Position numbers and translations under genes: made by a program. Under the pieces are notes generated by a model. The model worked only from the letters and a program-made list of their open reading frames with translations, did no database searches and had not been told where the DNA came from. From Neelides folsomi (Eukaryota; Arthropoda; Collembola; Neelipleona; Neelidae): a DNA stretch of 64,000 nt. The stretch spans positions 1 to 64,000 of the forward strand of contig JAQGBZ010000155.1 of assembly GCA_034687125.1 (NCBI GenBank). The letters are read 5' to 3'. The first letter of the stretch is position 1, and each line of letters begins with the position of its first letter. Of the stretch, positions 1-13,900 are shown in pieces.

Positions 1-1026
1 ATGTTAGAAAAATTGATTAAAGATTAAAAGAGATATGAGCTGATTAAAAAAAGAAAGATACTTATGGCCCTCCCTGTACATCAATTTGTACTAACAATGT
101 TAATTTCACATTAAATGTCGAAAAATCAATAAAGTAATAACCAAGAACAATACAGATGGGTTAAATACCTAGGTACAATCAGGACCAAAATTTTGTTTCT
201 CCACTCAAGAGGAAATAAGGAGCTGATCCCCTTTTCCCCAGTGCATACTGAATGAAGAAGTGTGAATGCAATAAGGATGGTATTTAAGAAGAGGCTGAAT
301 ATAATTGCTGATAGGATCCCCTTGGGAAGACGGGTGAGTAATAATGAGCATTTTAATTTGGTTCAACTGCCGGCGTGGAGTAGAAGAACCCTAAAGTGAG
401 GGGAGGGCCGACGATGAACATTTGAGCCATTATGTTTGAAGCGATAAGAGAAGATGGGCCACGGATTGTGAAGCGAGTTAAATAAAGGATTGCGAGAGTG
501 GCGGGCCGTGTGGGACAGGGGAACGAAAGAATGCCATCCAACCTTCCGTCGGCAGTTGGTGATGAATTATTGGTGAATTGGATTTTATTTATTGGCCATT
601 GTCCTCGGGTCCCAAGCTCGATTGGAGAGGGATGATACATAGTGACCCGATGATCTCTGATCTCAAACTCGTTCCTATTCACTTCTTATACTTATAAGCT
701 CCTCTATAATAAATACATAAATGAAAGGCCCCAGGGGGAGGATTATGTGTACCCGACTCAATGTCACTCCTCCTCAGATGGAGGACCAAATGAATCACAA
801 GGAAAATATGAAAACAAGCATGTTGAATCTCATTCCCCACCCGGACCTAAAGACTCCCACAAGAGATTTTGATCCTAAAATCCCAAATCCCTCAAATAGT
901 TTACCTTTTGATCTTATCTCTCTTTTCAGCTTCACATATTACATCTAATAAATGAGGTCTATGGGCTTGTGTAACTGAACAAAACGACCATCACTATTGT
1001 ACTGAAATGCACCATATATACTGGTT
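1..1026. other. No recognised gene; mixed-composition spacer
   Basis: No protein family, RNA gene or transposon end could be recognised here. Bases about 350-680 are GC-richer than the flanks and are open for 109 codons on the minus strand. The translation has no familiar motif, no convincing splice sites and no supporting neighbour, so I do not call it a gene. Confidence 0.6.
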
Positions 1027-1076
1027 AGGTAGCATATACATATCATGATTACAATCATGATATGTATATGCTACCT
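1027..1076. repeat. Near-perfect palindrome, 24-bp arms
   Basis: The left arm at 1027-1050 is the exact reverse complement of the right arm at 1053-1076, with only two bases (AC) between them. The arm reads AGGTAGCATATACATATCAT then GATT. It would form a very stable hairpin or cruciform. It directly abuts the TA-rich array that follows. It could be a collapsed fold-back element or an inverted duplication; no TA or other target duplication was clear. Confidence 0.9.
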
Positions 1077-1112
1077 ATGTTATATATGTTATATATGTTA
1101 TATATGTTATAT

Positions 1113-1148
<36 letters not shown>
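1076..1148. repeat. TGTTATATA minisatellite grading into (TA)n
   Basis: About four tandem 9-base units of the form TGTTATATA run into a long uninterrupted TA dinucleotide run. It adjoins the palindrome at 1027-1076, so the whole block of about 120 bases is strongly self-complementary. Such tracts are typical replication-slippage products. Confidence 0.9.
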
Positions 1149-1149
<1 letters not shown>

Positions 1150-1574
1150 CCTATGTTATATACTGGTATATTAAAAAAGTAGCTTCTAATAATAAGAGAA
1201 AATTTTGTTTTCTTTCAATTTTTTGTATCATTATGAAATAGTTTTTGAATAAAATGATTATTTGTCATAGTTAATGTAATCAAAGGCATGTTGTGACAGT
1301 GTATTTAGTGGCCTTTAAATCAATTCTGATTTTCTGAAGAGTTGAGAGGAAATGAAGTGACTTGGTGACAAATGGAAATATGCATCAATGCCTTTGTTTT
1401 TCTATTATGTAGATTAAGGCGGTGTACGTGGAAGCAACGAAAAAATAAGAGCGAGCTCACCGTGACGGATCTGACGTTCCTCATCGATGCATTCATAAGG
1501 ACTAATATTATCTTCTCTTAGATTGTGAATGTTGTGATTATTCAGTTGGGATGTCACGGGAGGAAATACTATTC

Positions 1575-1633
1575 TGGGAGTTGGGCTTGAACCCCAAGCA
1601 CCGAGCCGGTTTCTATTACTCCGCTCCATAGCT
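1575..1633 (-). repeat. tRNA-like segment, possible SINE head
   Basis: Read on the minus strand, this has a near-consensus Pol III B box, GGTTCAAGCCC (1583-1593). It sits inside a perfect T-arm: stem TTGGG paired with CCCAA around the 7-base loop GTTCAAG. About 35-45 bases upstream, TGGAGCGGAGTAATAG weakly resembles an A box. A proper acceptor stem and anticodon arm cannot be drawn, so it is not a functional tRNA. This is the pattern expected of a tRNA-derived SINE head; the body might run down to about 1414, but no 3' tail was identified. It could also be chance. Confidence 0.35.
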
Positions 1634-1639
1634 CAAATT

Positions 1640-4600
1640 CTGAAATTGTAAATTGAATTTAATTAAAAATTACTCTCAAAAATTGTCAGATGATTTGATT
1701 GTGTTCATAAATTTCCAAACATTCTTTTGTATGTACCTCCACATGAATAGGTCTAGTATGTATAAAATGGAAAATTCACAATAAGTACAGATAAATCTTT
1801 GTATGTCAGATAAATGATATCCCTTCAAAGTTACTATTTATTATTTTATAAATATATTATTTTACTAAATTATATTACAATAAAACTTATTATTTATTAT
1901 GCTTAAAAGTCACCTACACTAAAAATCATTACGCTAGAAAATTTACAACAAAATCAAATTCGTGGTTTTTCTTCTTCCATTTCAAACAACTAGGTACAAA
2001 TATTTCAGGTTTTTTGAATCACTTTTCAATTATAAATAATTTACTAAATAAGGCATCATTAAAAATACATCAGTATTATGTAATGCACATACTGATGATG
2101 ACCAAGAATTTATTGAGTCTTCATTTCAACGTTCGTGTTATTTTTTTTTAAATTGCAGGCCCTCTACTAATCTGATATGCATAAGCGGTTTAAGAATGGA
2201 GACAAGGGAAATTAGTCAAAATTTAGATGAGAAAAAAGTGCATAGGGTCGGGTCTAGGAAAGAGCTGTTGAAGACAGAAGCTATCTCGGATAAAAAAATG
2301 CAAAGGAAACAATAGGCAAGGGGAAGGGAAATGAGAAGACTGGCAAGTAAATCTATCATCGTGGCTCAAGTATGAAGCAGATGACATCCACGAGCTCCTC
2401 ACTTATTCCCTTCAAGGTTATATGAGCTATGAAGTTCAGAGGAGCTCATTCATCCTCTCCAAAAGATCAAAACTTGGTAAGTTTATTTAAAATTTTGACA
2501 CCTTGGAAAAACCTTCTCTTTAAATTCCCTTTAAATGTAATATTTCGGAGAAAATCAAGTGAATGGCAAAGCATTTATAAACAGATGAAGATGAAATTTT
2601 AATTAAACTGTGTTTGAAACACTTGTAAGTAAAATGTCACCATCACGTCGAGCAGTACATACCTTCAGTACAATCAACCGCGCAAAGTTTTGTGAACAAT
2701 AACAACATTTATGTCTGCTGTGTATGTATACGTATACTTTGTTAAGTTCAATTTTTGATTGCCAATTTATTGTTTAAAATTTTAAAACCAATCCATTTTA
2801 TCATGAATCATCAATATCAGCTCACTTGAATCATGAATCTGTAATCTTGTTTACCAAGAATTGCCGACAAAGTGAAATTAATGCGAATTTTCCTACTTGA
2901 ATAATTTAAAAACATATTTGAAGTATTTCAGCGATCTATACTTAATGTTAGTATCCAACATCATCTGTATCCTAAGTATTATCAGTAATATGTATCTGTA
3001 TACCATATACCTACCATATATTATTAGAATTACACTTTAACTATGTAATATTTATGTACATACAGATACTTATACTATAGAGTACATTCCATTTCCATGC
3101 ACTAAAGAAATGTCTTTAATTGATAAAATATGTGGTTGCACTAAAGATATAACTGAAGTTTAAGACTATCTTCTAGATATCAATAAGAACAATTTAAATG
3201 GATTCAACGTAATACATTATAAAGATTTGATTCTGCGAGTGGGCGTAGCTCCTGAATTGAAATCATTCTCTTTCTCGTCTTCATTCTTTCGAAGTTGTTA
3301 GAAGGTAAGCTAACGTGAACTTCTATCGGCTACTTGAATGCTTTTAACTCTGGCAGATTATGTATGCAGGTTTTTTCACAAAGAATACTGAGCCGCCGTT
3401 TTTTATTCTTTAATTTTAAATTTAATAAATAAATGACCTGCCATCGATTGTATTCAATATAATATACATATATTATATTCATATATTACATAAATATTTA
3501 TAGTACAGATAATTATTATAGTAAAATAATGTTTGTAGTTCCTAATGTGATTCCTAATGTTTAATATAAAGATTAAATTAAAATAAAGAATGTTGGATAA
3601 ATTTCATCGAAACAAGACATTGATAATTATTTAGTAAACGAATAAATTAAACCAGGTTCTGCAATTAATTGCCTTTCTTAACTTGCGTAAAATGTACGAG
3701 TGCTACCAGCTTTGAAATTTGAAAAAGAGTAACCTTTCAATAAATGCAAGGGTCTCTATTTCTATCCAGAAGCCTTGTAATGCATTTACTCACTCAATGT
3801 CAATGTAAGTAAAGGGCTATTTTCCCATGCAGAGCTTGAGATTATATTTACAGATAAAAAGTCAAGTTAAATCATTTCATTTATTCGAATAAGTTTGTGG
3901 CTAACTCTGCCATTAAAATTGTGAGAGAATGGGCCGAATCTCTAAGTTTCTTTTAATTACACGTATGCATCATATTAAATACATCGAAGATTCCTTGAGT
4001 TCTCATCACTTTTTGAAGAGACCGGGGGAAGATTACTTTCTCATACATTGTATATGTATATAATTATTACCCTTGAAAAATAATTCCTTTTAATTGAATC
4101 AAAGTTCTTGAGTTGAACAATTACTCTCCTTCCGTGTTACGTGGTCTTTACGGCCCACAATGTATTCGTAAATAAAGAGGGGTCGTAAAGAATGTAAATA
4201 ATTGCCTTTTTTGTTTTGGTATCCCTCCGATTTATCTGAGGAAGGATGTATCTCCATGTTCTATTCTTTGAGACATCACGAAATATCCACAACGTGCAAT
4301 TTAAAAAATGTTGTCTTGATGGTTCCTTTAGTTTGATCCTCACTGTATATTCATTATTTTTTTGTCTCAACGTCAGAAGACCTTTTCAAATAGTTGAATC
4401 TGTGGTATGCTGCTTACATTTAGTATCGATGCATAAGCATTAGATTTGATGACTCAAAGAGGATTCGACTGCCTAAATGACTTAAATTCTAAACAACAGC
4501 TACTTGTAGGATATTTGCATAAAAAACAAGAAGCTGGTTACACAAATGATGTAATTTTAAATGTTTGTAGCTGCTTAACAAAATCAAAATAAATAATTTC

Positions 4601-4674
4601 AACTACTTACCTAATGTACATACAACTTGCATTGGATCCGTCTGGTATACAAAAAGAATGCAGCTATAAGTTAT
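1640..4674. other. No recognised gene; AT-rich spacer
   Basis: This stretch is AT-rich with many short TACATA/TATATA runs. No reading frame beyond about 80 codons, no domain motif, no tRNA fold and no paired transposon ends were recognised. Confidence 0.6.
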
Positions 4675-4675
4675 A

Positions 4676-4963
4676 TAAAAACAATACAATACAATACAAT
4701 ACAAGTATTTTTATTCAAGAAATATTAAATATTACAGTATGGCCACAATTCACCCGATTACATATATTGGTCTTACGGAGAATAGCCTAAATTACAATAT
4801 TATTGCTTAATTAGAATAAGGTATACATATATTATGTTGAACTATTACTATTGATTATCATATAAATATTTAAATGTGTTGTCTTCAAATTCAAGTTTGT
4901 TTAACTTAAGGATATTTTTATTAAGAGCTTCTTTCATTTGATTCCATAGGTTCCATCTCAACG
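4676..4963 (-). mobile_element. Possible 3' end of a LINE (non-LTR retrotransposon) fragment
   Basis: On the minus strand the segment ends with GAATAAAAATACTTGTATTG followed by tandem TTGTA/TTGTATTG units (plus-strand ACAAT repeats, 4680-4704). A short tandem tail just after an AATAAA-like signal is characteristic of many non-LTR retrotransposon 3' ends. Upstream, a minus-strand frame (stop at 4848) contains a WNLWNQMKEALNKN stretch. That loosely recalls the C-terminal WN-x-LP region after many LINE reverse transcriptases, but no reverse transcriptase motif (FADD box) is present. Family cannot be assigned. The adjoining dispersed repeat (4964-5178) may be part of the same unit. Confidence 0.35.
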
Positions 4964-5178
4964 CAATAGAAGCGAGCCAAAAGCAGCAGGAAACTTTAAT
5001 ATTAATCGGAGGTCTTTTTTTGGACAAATTCGGGTGCCATTTCGGTTCGGACATACTTATGACCACCAAAGGTCTGGTGATTTGGCTATGCAATTATCAT
5101 TGGATTAGATTTTTATGTCAAGCAGGAAAGATTTTGAAGAGGTTGGCCCACGGTTTCAAAATCATCCCTCGTACTACC
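4964..5178 (-). repeat. Dispersed repeat, copy A
   Basis: One of three diverged copies in this window (others at 7681-7905 and 36205-36490). Shared landmarks, read on the plus strand here, are CAATAGAAGCGAGCCAA, TTGGACAAATTCG, a GACCACCAAA block, TAGATTTTTAT and AGCAGGAAAG near the end. The strand is set so that this copy lies upstream of the LINE-like tail at 4676-4705, which is inference. No preserved open frame is shared by all three copies, and no known family was recognised. Confidence 0.7.
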
Positions 5179-7680
5179 ATATTTACAATACATATTAATG
5201 GCATCTGCTTTTAAACAAGGATGTAAGATTTTCGATAGGGTGATACGTAATATTAGACAATAAACTTTTTAATTCATTCAAATTGAAGAAAAAGGTATGG
5301 ATTAATCGAAAGAAAAATTCACTTCCCTCCTCGGACATCCTATATCACTTAGCTTAAAAGCTTTTCCTCCCAAAGAACCTAAGATCATGAAACAGTCATA
5401 TTTTCCCTTTGTTCAACATTACGCATTAATCGAAATGTATTCCGTCTTGTTCAAATAATTACAATTTGACCTATTTAGCAGCCCTTCTACCTAAACCTCA
5501 CATGCAAGTTTTTAAGTGCTCTAAAACTTTGTTCATATTTAAACATGCATGTTTGGTCCAACCAACAGTTACATGGAACGCAATGTGTGACAAATGGTAT
5601 GTCAGATCTGCGTCTCAACGGCATAGCCACTATTTAATCTACCTACTTAAGAAGTGCTGGGGCCTGGTGAGCAATTAAAATTTTCAACTGGGCTGTGATA
5701 TGAGCCTGTAGAATGGGTTGCAGAATGGTGGGAGATCAAGAGGGTTCTAAAGATTATTTAACTCCGTAGAGGTCGAAGGGAAGAATGATAAAAGAGGAGA
5801 ACAGATGATGCTCAATAAAATACGACCCTTAAAAGCAGGTAGCTAAAACTCTTGCTGTGCTCTTGTAAGAAGCCGTGAGTTGGTCGCTGGGTCTCTCCAT
5901 CCTCTCTCACGATCTAACAGGGGATCTCCTGAACCCACTTTCATTTCTAACTCAATGTGAGTGTACTCATGCACAATGGAATAAGATAATGACTATGAAA
6001 TATTCAAGTGGTTGTTATATTTTCTTACTCATACTGGAAGTACAAGTAGCAGCTTCTTACTTTAAGCAGCTCTCAAACTTGAAAACCCTCTGTCCATTGA
6101 GATTGTCATAATCTAGAAAATGCAATTAGAAGTCATTTTGTTTTTCTCGTTCTCTACTCACAGTAAAAACTTCCTCATTTGCATATACTCTATTACAACT
6201 TGTTTGGAATAAATGGATAATGTTCACCAAGCTCATGCCATGCTGAGAATTTAAACAACCCATATACTTGGAAGATTAATCATGAGGATTTTATTTATAC
6301 AACAGCTTAACTAGATATTAAATCTTGGAAGAAATAAGTATACTATAAACATATTTATATGTTAATTATTGAAGGTTCTATATAAATACTAGATAACAGT
6401 TATGTATTGAAAAAATTGGTTAAAACATTTGCTATTTATTACAGGCATGGTTGAAGTAAACGTTTATTAATTTTGGTCAATTTCAATTAATAGGAATTTG
6501 TTTTTGTTATGATCAAAACATAACAGTACGTATTTACGAAATATAAAAGTACCTATGCATTAAAGGAAATAATTTAATAAGAGAATAATGAGCATTTGTT
6601 TATTGAAAATCAAATAATTACAATCACGATAATTTTGATTGTAAACATAATTAGAAATGGTTGCAAATACCAATTGGTAAACAAAACAAGTACAATTTGT
6701 ATGTACATAAGATTTAGCTTAATGTTAGTTTAAAATTCTATTTAAAATTTAAAAGTGAAATTCAATAACATTGTGTTTATTTATACAATTTATGATGAGC
6801 TTTGTTGATCATTATTTAGAAAGGCCAAATGAAAGTCATTCGACTATAGAAATTTCCCCAGGCTAAAATATTCACATGATAAATGTAGGTCTTTGTAATA
6901 TTTAAAGGTATTTATTTATATGAAAATGCCTAGGCTTCAATTGAGTAAACGATATTCTGCTATTTTATAGCCAAAAATGAATAGGTATTTCCATGTTTAA
7001 TTCACATCTGCTTACACCGCACCATAAAAGTAAGACCTTACCTATATGTATCTTCTGGTTATATGAAATATATCCAAGTTGATATATTTTCTCAATGTAA
7101 TCAACTCCCTTTCTTATGTGAATATCAAGTTTCTTGAACAACTACTAGTGAAGTAGAGGAAAGGACTACCGGAGATTCATATAAAGTAACATAAATGTAC
7201 ATCATTTTGTGAATCGGTCCCTGGAATCCAAGGCGAATAGCCCATTATTGTTAGTGATGTTAAAGAATGTCAAAATTTTGTTCTCTTTCTCGTGCAGTGG
7301 ACTTGAACATGTCCTTTCGAATCCTGGAGTTTTGCTTGGAGTGAAAAAAGAAGTAGAGTAATACATACCATACATAAATACATACTTTACAAACATAACA
7401 TACCTATGAATGTCACTAGGTATATATATATATAAGTAAAAGGGAGAAGCCTAATCGTAGTGCAAGTTCATTGAAGCGGACATAGACCGGCTTACCGATC
7501 CAACAAAGATCAACAGTATTTCATTCGAAAATTTAACCTATATTACATAAATACCCTATACGTTAAATTATCTTTTATTCATTTTGGAACATAATCTATG
7601 TACCTATCCCGGTAATCTCTTCATGGGATTATTACTTACCTACTTCATAATACAAAGGGGATTGCATAAAGCGTGAGATT
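5179..7680. other. No recognised gene; AT-rich spacer
   Basis: Only short frames (up to 78 codons) without recognisable motifs are present, in AT-rich sequence with scattered TACATA tracts. No transposon ends or RNA folds were recognised. Confidence 0.6.
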
Positions 7681-7905
7681 TTATTTTCTTTCCTGCTTGT
7701 AGTAAAAATCTAGCTATATAATAACTTCATAGGAGAACCTTCAAAAAATTAACAAAAATTTTGGTGATCCCGAATATGACACAACCGAAATGACCAGCAA
7801 ATTTGTCCAAAATTTTTTCGCCTTGGCTCGCTTCTATTGAGTTGGTATAGGAGGGGAAGGGAAGCAAGATAGGGAAACCATATAGGATATCCTTGTTTTG
7901 TAAAG
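7681..7905 (+). repeat. Dispersed repeat, copy B
   Basis: This is the reverse-complement copy of the repeat seen at 4964-5178 and 36205-36490. It carries CTTTCCTGCTTGTAGTAAAA, a TTTGGTGATC block, CAAATTTGTCCAAAA and TTGGCTCGCTTCTATTG. Beyond the part shared with copy A, it aligns with copy C through a CCTTGTTTTGT block at 7891-7901 and a GGAAACC block. Copies B and C therefore define a longer unit of about 225-285 bp. Confidence 0.7.
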
Positions 7906-10900
7906 GGATGAAATGCAAGATAATCTCTATGTGTATTTAATTTACATTCGATTTGTAAAAGTATAACTTTGCTTATTGTCAAGTAAATTGTCAGTAAATA
8001 CTACAATAATTTATTATTATTATTTGAGTTTTTCAACAGATTAAAATTAACAGAGAGGGATAAAAAGTTTAGTAAAATGGCCAAGTGTTGAGGAGGTAAA
8101 GTAAAAGCTTCGATGAAAGAGAAGCTCATGTTTTGTTTTTGAAAGGGACTAGGGGAAATTTTTTATCAAAAGTTGAATTTGCTTATTCAATTATTTTATA
8201 GATAATTTCATCAGGTAAACTTTTTGAGCTTTGGGTCTTATTGACCGAAGAAATCAGTGATATAAGGCGGGAGAGAAGTTGAAAAGTTACATGCATAGGT
8301 ATACCGTATACTACATAGTATTATCTCCCGATGGTCATCAAACAATGTCAGAAAGGAAAGGAAATGAGGAGTCTATGGTATACAATGTAGGTAATGGACC
8401 TTAATTCAGCTGGAAGGCTTCCTTTGAGTTTCAACTCCCAGAACAAAACTTTAGTTTGAATTTCTCTACAATTCGCTCACCTATGATACCGAACGTTGAG
8501 CTTCAATGGTCAAAAGGATGAGTCTCTCCGAAACGGATGAATGGTTGGTCTAACATTTTTATCCAATTTATTTCTCCCGGATTACAACTAACTAGGGCTT
8601 TTATGCCCTGTAACTCTACTAATCAGATAAAAGCAATCTACTAAACTAGTGTTAACCATGATCTATACTATTTATATGTGTACTATAGTATATTTCATAT
8701 TCCATGTTTATTTATGTGCTTGTTACCTTTAAGCACATTTGTCCTTCAAGATATAAAAGAAAGACAATACAAATATTTGTTTAATATTTTTAATGCCAAA
8801 ATCATAAATTCCCACCAAAAATGCTAATTCAAACAATATATACCTACCTATCTTACAATTATTAGATTGAATCATATTGAGTGCCTTATTGTGTTTATCG
8901 AGAAGTAAAAAAGATTCAAAAATTTGTTTAACTAAGCAACGTACCATATAACCAGGGAATCATATTAAAAACATAACAAAAATGATCAAAAATGATTTTA
9001 CTCAAATAGTATATGCAGATAGCTGAAAAAATTTATTTATTATTTTCCCTATGTTAACACTGCAAATATCATGAGTCATGAGTAAAGAGGAGGGATCGCA
9101 TAAAAACGCATTTTCAACATTTAACCCCCCTCCTCCTATCAATATTTTAGATGTATGCAAACCATTTAATTTAACTAAGATTAAGCTAAATATGTCTTGC
9201 ATAATCGCATAAAAAACATAATTACATGTATGTTGAAATTCCCGTAATCGCCATTTTGCAGGTCGAGCCGGCTATCTTTGGTGAGTCAACTAAAGGTAAA
9301 GGGACATGTATGACTAAATGACTACCAAAGTGCCAAAAGTTATCGGATTTGTAGCAATAAAGATACATACCTAATACCTGCTTTAGATTCAATCTGACCA
9401 TCAGCAACAACAATGGTTTTCTTATGCCAGTTAATTTTTTCTTAGGACGAATTAAAAGCAATAGTGGTTTGAGGGGTTTAAGCATTGTTTGGTCACTAAA
9501 ATATAGCTGACAATTAGATGAACGAGATTAATGAGGGCCATTGTCAGCTTAATGCAATAGATAAATATAATACGAGCAGAGTATCGGGAAGAGCCGATGA
9601 GTTACGACTTACGAGGGAAGAGATAAAAAAATTTGAAACCGGCGGATCGAATTGGTATTCAGGAACTGGTAGGAAACCGATTCCAATTATGTGCACTTTT
9701 CGTTTCTTTTTACCAATCTGTCTTTGAGGAGTCTTCGGTGGAGTGCACAAATTATCCGGAGCAACCACTCCTCATTTGTTCTCCCCTTGCCATGCGAATA
9801 ACATACGAGGTCATTAAGGACCCTCCCAAATTTCAAATGTACAGCATTTTTCTTCAGCCCACCAACCCTTTGCATACTAATGGTCGAAACCCTTTTAAGT
9901 AACAAACTGATGTGATTTCATTATGCAGCCAACGAACCAATTTCTGCTTTCTTGTTTCTCCTACTTTTCACTTAACGGCCCGCCGAGGAGTAAAATAAAT
10001 TAAACTCATTAGCTCTCCACATTCAACTTTCTTATAATTGAGTATAATACCAATTAGTTAAATACTCAATTCCTTATACAGTCCAATTAATGCCTCTGAG
10101 ACGCCTAACTGAAGACCTACTATTTGTATTATAATTAAAAAAGTATATTTTCACTTTCCTTAATTTAATAATAAACACAAGTAATTACAATTAAATTAAT
10201 GTGCTAGAAGCTAACATCCAAGTTATGAAATGCGTTTCTCTAAATTTTTAAATCTCCTATTAATGGCTATAAACTTAAAATAAGAATAAAATTAAAACCA
10301 GGTAAATGTGCACACTTGGTATTGCAGGGCTAACAATAAGCAAATATATACTATACTATAACTATGTGTGTAGGATATTTGTCTGTGTGAGCAATTTATA
10401 ATTAAATGTCAAAGATGTGATTATTTTATTATTTATGAATTCAAGCTACAACAAAGCAGTTTAATTTGGTGAAGTGGAAAGAGTTGACTAATACATTTTC
10501 TTTAATAATGAACTTTGTCTTGAATTTAAAAACGAGAACTGTATAAAAACTATATAAGAAAATAACGAGCTTCTCCATTTGACAATAAAATTTATTCCTC
10601 TGAAATAACATTGAGGATTTAAGAATAAAAATTAGCTATTCAAAGCATATGCACGGGCGAGTAAGTGAGTACGTCGTTTTTCTTTCGTAAAAAAGGTGGA
10701 TTTGTGCCACTGAGGATTCTTATCATGAGATGAACCAGAGTGGAACGAAAATTTAATTGGAAAGAATTCATACAATAGAAGGCCATAATACTTTGGACTG
10801 ATTGTTGAGAGAGGGACAGTTGTGGAGAGTATGGTAATTTTCATATTGATGAGTCGTATTGATTTGGAGAGAAGCTGTAAGACTAAAATCTCTGGAGAGC

Positions 10901-13900
10901 CTCCACAGCGGAATGTAGCGATTAGAGTTTGAGTAAGGGACTCGGAGTGAGGAAGAAGCTGATGCAAAAGCTAATGAGAATATATGATCTCGTTCTGAAT
11001 CACATCAGGGGTCTTGAGCTGGGAAGGAGCCGGGAGCTCGAAGCTGTTCCTCCAGCTCCTACAGATATACCCTCCCCCAATATCCACTGAATAAATGCCC
11101 GATAATCAAGGAGAGTGTAAAGGAAACCACAGGCAAACTAATTTTATCATTGATTATATGTTCGGAGCGAAGGATCCGTAGCAGAAGGGCCGTCAATAAA
11201 AAGGATTTAGAGGATATATTATATGTATGTATCTGAAGATGTACATGTACATACATGTGCACAGGTAACCAATACATTGAATTTAAACATGATTCCTTCA
11301 GAATGGTGGAATGTAAGTATTAAGAGATTAATAAAGTGATAGAGCTTTTCTTCCTCCACCGACCCCTTCAATTTCTTCAATATTGAAGAAACTGAAAGGT
11401 AAGCATTGAGAAGAGGTCATAACATAATGCATCGTTTTTAATGGTTCTCGGACTCTTCAAACCCTCGCTCTTCCTCCAATCGTCCAACCTCTCAAATGAG
11501 ACATAAAAAGAGAAAAAAGTGCCAGCAGGAATGAAATTTCCAAAGGGCTCACTCATCCATAGTGAGTCAGTTCCTTCAATTAAAATCCTTCCTATTATTA
11601 ATTCCAAATTAGGAAGAAATTTGACTCTTGGATTAAATCCAATATTACAGGTAGAGATTAATATGCGAACCTTTTGAAAAACTGATTATTTTAATGGGGC
11701 AGCTGCATGTACACAGAGAGTGTTATAGTTCAAAGACTTGGGGACATGAAGGTGGAAACTGAGAAATCCAATCACTCACAGTAGTGGATTCGGGCGGAGC
11801 CCTAATGGGGGACTTTAATGGGTAATGGACAAAGGAGATCCGTCACGTGAGGGAATCGGAATCTCATGCTGACTCGTACCTTTCTCTTTCAGTTACCAAA
11901 AGGACTACGGACCGATTTCTACTCTCGTGCCGTGTCAAAAGCTTCATTTATTCCTAATTCATCGGATCTCACATTGAGAAGATTCCTCACGGCTCACACT
12001 TCCGCCTCCCTACTTTCATCCACCACTAATTTACTCAATCGATTATGATTCAACTAGGACTGAACATTCTCCGATTACTGCAATTTGAGATGGTATTTCC
12101 GCTGAATTCAGCACTAATATGACTCATCATCCTAATTCCTCATTTCCATTAGAATAACTCAATGAACCCGCTAGAAACTTCATTTTACATTTTACTTGGG
12201 TTAAATTAATTTAAGTCCACGCAAATTTTAACATAATTTAAATATTCCATTCACTCATTCATTCTATTAAGATTTTGATACTGCATATGGATTCTAAATA
12301 CTTAAATATATCTAAGTTTGCATAAATAGCCATGTACATTTGTGTAATTATTAACTTACATATTTTAAATTTAAGTAATTAATAGGTAATATTACTTGTT
12401 TTTTTCATTTAAATTCATAACTACAAATACCTGTACTCTATATTTGGAAAATAAATTTGAATTCTAAAAACTTTTACATAGCACTGTATAAAACTAATTT
12501 ATAAACATGTGTACTAAATTGTTTTATAATTAAATTACCGGATAAATTAAATCGAATTAAATGTAGTAAATCAGGACTGATAAGATTATTTTTATCACCC
12601 AATGGTTAAGAAGTATGAACAGCTTTGTAGAATTTGAGTGGAAAAAACGTTCGTGCTAATCTTAAAGAAAGAATGGAAACCTGTGGAAAGGGTAAATTAA
12701 GACGGAACGCCCCTATAAAAGGAATTGTCTGCACTTATCACTTTTCTTTTAAAGATGGGTCAAGTAGTCCCATCGGTTTGTTTGCCTTTTTTTACTGTGT
12801 AGTATCATGACTCTCATCAAAAGGTGCTTTTAAAATTACAGGCGAGTAATGATATGCATTAGAGCCACAGATCATTACGACCATGTGCTGCACGCATTCC
12901 CTCCAACCCTCTCATTTTCTCAAAAAAAATGGCCGGAGGATTTGGATCATTGATCTCTGAAAGACATTTGGAAGTGCTTCTTGTTTTCCCTTCACTTTAT
13001 GTGAACTCTAATCTGTTATCAAGTAATAAGAAGGGAACCCTCAAATGTATTTATCGTTCTCATAGATATGAAAGGAAGAAAACAGTGATTAGGATTTCTT
13101 TGTTTGATTTGTTCACTGGCAATAATAGGAAATAATCATCACTCAAAATTGATTCAGATAAAGATATGATTTAAGGATCATATGTGAATGAGGTGAATTT
13201 TTATGCAGATGCAATTTAAGTCCTCCGGGTTTAATAAAACTTCTGGATACACAATCTTAGCGCATATTTGGCTCTCAACAATGGGTGGGAACTTCCCACC
13301 ACTGGGAAGGGTACTGATAGGAAAATCCAACTTTTACACGGCCATCAATCAAACAATAAAGCAAGGCATCCATGAAATTTCCGACTACCGTGTAATTTAA
13401 TTTAAAATTGAACATGACATTTTTCATTTGAATTTTACTTCGGGATTATTCCATCACATGATCACTTTTACTTACCAATAATCTACTTAATTTTACCTAC
13501 AGTTCATCTACTACTTACCCGAGCTACAGTTTGTTTAAAGAGTAGAGTACCCAAGATAGTATCGAGAATTATGTACATACCTATTGGCTTTTAGCCTTCT
13601 ACATACTTAATAAAGATGAATAAATCATACAATACAATACATTTGAATTTTACAGTTTTATATATAATGTATTTTTAGTGGAAGATGCCTATTTCACCAA
13701 CACAGTATAATTGATAATTTTCATCAGTTATTCTGCATGAGACCAAGCCTGTTAAGTACATATTAGCATGTAGAGTATACTAGTAAATACATACATTATC
13801 TATTGGTTTGAATAAAATAGTTATCAAGATTCCTTCAAACGTCGCAGAATAAAAATTGGTGGCTATCTTGTCTCACAAACGGAAACCGTATGGCATGCTT

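Noticed and set aside
353-682. 109-codon minus-strand open frame
   Set aside because: No recognisable domain or exon context; the GC-richer composition alone can explain the lack of stops.
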